Origin: Paraliobacillus zengyii
GTDB taxonomy: Bacteria > Bacillota > Bacilli > Bacillales > Amphibacillaceae
Reading direction: 5' to 3'
Length of the DNA: 64,000 nucleotides
NCBI RefSeq assembly: GCF_003268595.1
Contig: NZ_CP029797.1
Coordinates: forward strand, 1,199,501-1,263,500
This document shows, piece after piece, positions 61,634-64,000 of this stretch (the stretch's first letter is position 1; each line of letters begins with the position of its first letter). Below the pieces are notes generated by a model that was given only the letters and a program-made list of their open reading frames with translations, was not told where the DNA came from and searched no databases. A program made the position numbers and the translations under genes.

Positions 61634-61662
61634 AGAAGCCCCTACAATTGTGGGGGCTTCTA
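61634..61662. terminator. Terminator between converging genes
   Basis: AGAAGCCCCTACAATTGTGG then GGGCTTCT, a 12-bp GC-rich stem serving the NERD gene and the converging small gene. Confidence 0.8.
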
Positions 61663-61684
61663 ATAGTATATGCAGTATGTATAA

Positions 61685-61903
61685 TTATTCTTTGATTATT
61701 ATAGTTTTAATAGCGTGATAAATTACCAATAAACCAACAATTATTGCGGTTGTCCTCATTAAAAATTCTGCAATTAAAAGTCCGCCTAGGGTCCTTTGTA
61801 TATCATAGCCCTGTCCCGTTATAATTACTGGAGCAAAGATTATCAGGGTACCAATAATTAGAGAGAGAATTAAAAAAGAAAAATTTGTTATGTTTTTTTT
61901 CAT
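61685..61903 (-). CDS. Small membrane protein, unknown (72 aa)
   Basis: Two hydrophobic segments (FSFLILSLIIGTLIIFAPVI and TTAIIVGLLVIYHAIKTII). AAAGGAG lies seven bases before the ATG at 61903. No family recognised. Confidence 0.65.
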   Translation of the reverse strand: MKKNITNFSFLILSLIIGTLIIFAPVIITGQGYDIQRTLGGLLIAEFLMRTTAIIVGLLVIYHAIKTIIIKE

Positions 61904-62197
61904 ATAATAACTCCTTTGCATTAAGATAATGTAATCTTGTACATACAATCTCCTATTTGAGGACTTAAGTATATAATGATAGCAACCTATTGTAAATAGT
62001 TTACAAGGGAGTATTTGTGTTGTTTATTTAGCAATTGGTGGAAATGCGGAAAAGTCTTAGGACTTATGTTGTTATAAAAAATCTTCATACAAAGAACAAC
62101 AGTTCCTTTTTTGATCTTTGTTTATGGTATAATTTAGTAAGATAATGTTCTGTTAGGGAGAGGTCGGCTAAGTCCCCAATGAGAGGGGGTGATGCCT

Positions 62198-62293
62198 ATG
62201 GGTATGTATGAAAGTTTTATGGTGTTGTTTGGCTTTGGCACCTTCTTGCTTGCACTACTCGCATTGATCGTAACGTTGATCAATAGAAAATAG
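62198..62293 (+). CDS. Holin-like type I toxin, copy 1
   Basis: A 31-residue hydrophobic peptide: MGMYESFMVLFGFGTFLLAL then LALIVTLINRK. The M-x-YES...F-F start and single membrane helix match the TxpA/BsrG-type putative holin-like toxins of Bacilli. GAGAGGGGGTG precedes the ATG at 62198 (an ATG at 62192 is too close). An extended -10 (TGGTATAAT, 62125-62133) lies upstream. Convergent antisense RNA is predicted. Confidence 0.85.
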   Translation: MGMYESFMVLFGFGTFLLALLALIVTLINRK

Positions 62294-62336
62294 ACCTCCC
62301 TATTTACCCATCAGTTCTTAGGTGAGGTCTATCTAG

Positions 62337-62420
62337 AAAAATGATAGCCGATCCCTCTGGGGGAACCGCTTATCTATAAACCACAGTTAGCGCTGTGGTT
62401 TATTAGTATATAATGATCTT
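62337..62420 (-). ncRNA. Predicted antitoxin antisense RNA, copy 1
   Basis: On the minus strand an extended -10 (TGGTATAAT, 62427-62435) faces the toxin gene. Two hairpins follow (AAACCACAG...CTGTGGTTT and GATAAGCGG...GGCTATC), and the second ends in TTTTT at 62341-62337. The RNA would overlap the 3' end of the toxin message, as in TxpA/RatA and BsrG/SR4. Confidence 0.55.
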
Positions 62421-62557
62421 AAATAAATTATACCATATTTATTAAATACAAGAAATAATTAGAATGCAAATAATGAACCTCAATTTTATCGCTTCGATAA
62501 TTTCCATGATAATATCAAAATGTTCCGGCTAACCCCATTTGAGAGGGGGTGATGCCT

Positions 62558-62674
62558 ATGGGTATGTATGAAAGTTTTAGGCTGCTGTTTGGTTTTGGCA
62601 TCTTCTTGATTGCACTACTCGCATTGATCGTAACGATCAATAGAAAATATACCTCCCTATTTACCCACAAGTGA
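62558..62674 (+). CDS. Holin-like type I toxin, copy 2
   Basis: A 38-residue peptide: MGMYESFRLLFGFGIFLIAL then LALIVTINRKYTSLF. Same ribosome binding site (GAGAGGGGGTG) and same context as copy 1. A three-base deletion near the end and a lost stop extend the C-terminus by seven residues compared with copy 1. The replacement of Met by Arg (SFRLLF) puts a charge in the helix and may weaken it. Confidence 0.82.
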   Translation: MGMYESFRLLFGFGIFLIALLALIVTINRKYTSLFTHK

Positions 62675-62691
62675 CTAGATGAGGTCTATCG

Positions 62692-62775
62692 AAAACCCGA
62701 TAGCCGATCCCCTGGGGGAACCGCTTATCTATAAACTACAGTTAACGCTATGGTTTATTAGTATATAATGACCTT
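62692..62775 (-). ncRNA. Predicted antitoxin antisense RNA, copy 2
   Basis: Same layout as copy 1: TGGTATAAT on the minus strand at 62782-62790, then the ACTACAG/CTATGGT and GCCGATCCCC/GGGGGAACCGC hairpins. Confidence 0.5.
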
Positions 62776-63117
62776 AGTTAAATTATACCATATTTAATAA
62801 TTAGAAGAAATAATTAGAATGCAAATAATGAACCTCAACTTGAACCCTTCGATAATTCCCATAATAATATAAAAATGTTCCTTGAGATTTCGATTCATTT
62901 CTTTTAATGGAAGCAAAGAACTGTCCCTTGCTTCGACCTTTTTAATCCAAAGTATGCTAAAATTGTAAAATATAAATTAAATGAACTAGATAAATGATAA
63001 CACAGTTATTCATATAATGAGTGTTGAAATTCGCGTTATTTTAACTGTTTAGATCTATGAGAAACTTGAGTTTCTGAATTTTTAATAGAGCGATATTAGA
63101 ATGAAGGTTGTGATAAG

Positions 63118-63540
63118 GTGGACTGTTTAGGTTGTAATTTAGCAAATAAACTGGAACAAGCCTATGTAGTATTAGAGGATAACTATGTTTGTTGTTTCTT
63201 GGACCATGACCCTTACAATGAAGGACATATTTTAATTTTACCTAAAAATCATATAAGATACTATGATGAACTTGACGATAATACAGCAAATTCAATAATG
63301 AAGTCTGCGAAAATTATCACTAAGGTAATGAAGGAACTTTATAAACCTGATGGTATTACTATATGTCAAAATGGTGGGATTTTTGATGAATTAACCCATT
63401 TCCATATGCATGTTGTTCCAAGATACGAAGAGCAAAATTTCGCAGAATTTTTTACTGAAAAAGCTGAAAAAATAGCAGTGAGTGGTAATAGTTTATCCAC
63501 TACCAGAAGGAATATAATCGAAGCGATAAATAGTCTTTAG
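63118..63540 (+). CDS. HIT family protein
   Basis: A 140-residue histidine-triad protein. CLGCNLANKLEQAYVVLEDN and HDPYNEGHILILPKNHIRYY lead to THFHMHVVPRY, the H-x-H-x-H-type catalytic motif (HFHMHVV). Hydrolyses nucleotide phosphoramidates or AMP conjugates. GTG start after GAAGGTTG. Confidence 0.88.
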   Translation: MDCLGCNLANKLEQAYVVLEDNYVCCFLDHDPYNEGHILILPKNHIRYYDELDDNTANSIMKSAKIITKVMKELYKPDGITICQNGGIFDELTHFHMHVVPRYEEQNFAEFFTEKAEKIAVSGNSLSTTRRNIIEAINSL

Positions 63541-63615
63541 AAATTTTCTTCTTAATTATACGGAGTTATGTTAATAAAGCTATGATCTAAGTTGACTATA
63601 AGGGGAGTGATACAG

Positions 63616-63807
63616 ATGGAAGTTGTTGCGATACTTGGTTTTTATGTTTTACCAATATTGACTATTGTCTTTTGTCTAAACTTAGTATCAATTATAACAA
63701 AAGTGAAGAATGATGAGGCAACTACATATAATACTTTATTGCTGACAGTATCATTCACTATGCTTATGTGGTACTTTGCATTGCTTATTGTGATGACTGC
63801 AAAATAA
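63616..63807 (+). CDS. Small membrane protein, unknown (63 aa)
   Basis: Two hydrophobic segments (VVAILGFYVLPILTIVFCLN and LLLTVSFTMLMWYFALLIVM) separated by a charged loop (KVKNDEATTYN). GGGGAGTGA is before the ATG at 63616. No family recognised. Confidence 0.65.
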   Translation: MEVVAILGFYVLPILTIVFCLNLVSIITKVKNDEATTYNTLLLTVSFTMLMWYFALLIVMTAK

Positions 63808-63817
63808 TATGTGTCTT

Positions 63818-63845
63818 AATGACAATCACTGACAAGAGATTGTCG
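63818..63845 (+). terminator. Weak hairpin after the small membrane gene
   Basis: GACAATCACTGACAAGAGAT then TGTC: a seven-base stem GACAATC/GATTGTC without a strong T run. Confidence 0.4.
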
Positions 63846-63964
63846 TTATCACTTAGAACAATCCACAATACATCTTATCATAGTAGGGGTCTCTTCACTA
63901 CACAAGTATTAATTGCTTACATAAATTATAAATATAATTAATTTAAATGTGAGGAGTATCAAAA

Positions 63965-64000
63965 GTGGAATCAATTCAAAAGAATAAACACTATATAACT
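63965..64000 (+). CDS. Start of a gene cut by the window edge
   Basis: GTG after GAGGAG opens a frame reading MESIQKNKHYIT to the end of the window. Too short to identify. Confidence 0.4.
   Translation, partial: MESIQKNKHYIT

Larger units (their letters stand above)
62150..62840. repeat. Tandem duplication of a 360-bp toxin-antitoxin unit
   Basis: 62150-62480 and 62510-62840 are about 90 percent alike by eye, from the ribosome binding site through the antisense promoter and on to AATGAACCTCAA. The stretches 61950-62124 and 62841-63117 hold no further gene that I can support. Confidence 0.8.

Noticed and set aside
62377..62402. Hairpin near the toxin genes as a tRNA or riboswitch
   Set aside because: A simple stem-loop placed where the toxin and antisense transcripts meet; it fits a terminator.

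Overview
The window looks like a chromosomal segment of a low-GC, probably halotolerant Bacillaceae (Oceanobacillus/Virgibacillus type). This rests on strong Gram-positive ribosome binding sites, Bacillus-type families (DUF3231, YtrA-like GntR/ABC operon, DUF2975-XRE pair, holin-like type I toxins) and a large betaine/carnitine (BCCT) transporter. The genus is an inference.

Region 1 (1-8.4 kb): C-terminus of a rhomboid protease, a WYL regulator, a VOC protein, and two Old Yellow Enzyme (OYE) genes, each divergent from its own regulator (Lrp type and LysR type). A fragment of a second LysR gene lies beside the first OYE gene. Region 2 (8.4-16.4 kb): a cyclodextrin/maltodextrin module. It has a secreted CGTase, a binding protein with two ABC permeases, and an intracellular cyclomaltodextrinase-type GH13. 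The divergent CGTase and importer units share a mirrored leader: a conserved 23-bp box followed by a near-identical terminator hairpin, with a cre-like site at the importer promoter. Region 3 (16.4-20.4 kb): DUF3231 protein, membrane proteins and the BCCT transporter.

Region 4 (20.7-46.8 kb) is the most unusual part. About 40 small genes, intact and broken, are each separated by a copy of a bipartite palindromic repeat. They encode seven GNATs, an APH-like kinase, ANT-like nucleotidyltransferases, NUDIX enzymes, histidine phosphatases, a 2'-5' RNA ligase-like protein, a P-loop kinase, VOC and HAD proteins, an orphan VbhA-like antitoxin and many small membrane proteins. The repeat has two short arms with loops of the type CGGGTGC and CGGGCAG around a variable middle. 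Four near-identical long copies carry an extended -10 promoter. The repeat always sits downstream of one gene and upstream of the next, and flips where the genes flip (44.2-46.8 kb). The layout resembles an integron cassette array with attC-like sites, but no integrase is visible and the match to attC is only architectural. Many array genes look silenced by one event each: AUA/AUC/AUU where the start should be, one in-frame stop, one frameshift, or a lost half.

Region 5 (47-64 kb): a YtrA-like GntR/ABC operon, an ECF sigma factor, an alpha/beta hydrolase, aspartate 4-decarboxylase, an M23 peptidase, a Bcr/CflA exporter, and a DsbA/FrnE-like oxidoreductase with UGA exactly at the first Cys of CPFC and a hairpin behind it (a selenocysteine candidate). 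These are followed by a DUF2975-XRE pair, a UppS paralogue, a NERD protein, a tandem pair of holin-like type I toxin modules and a HIT protein.
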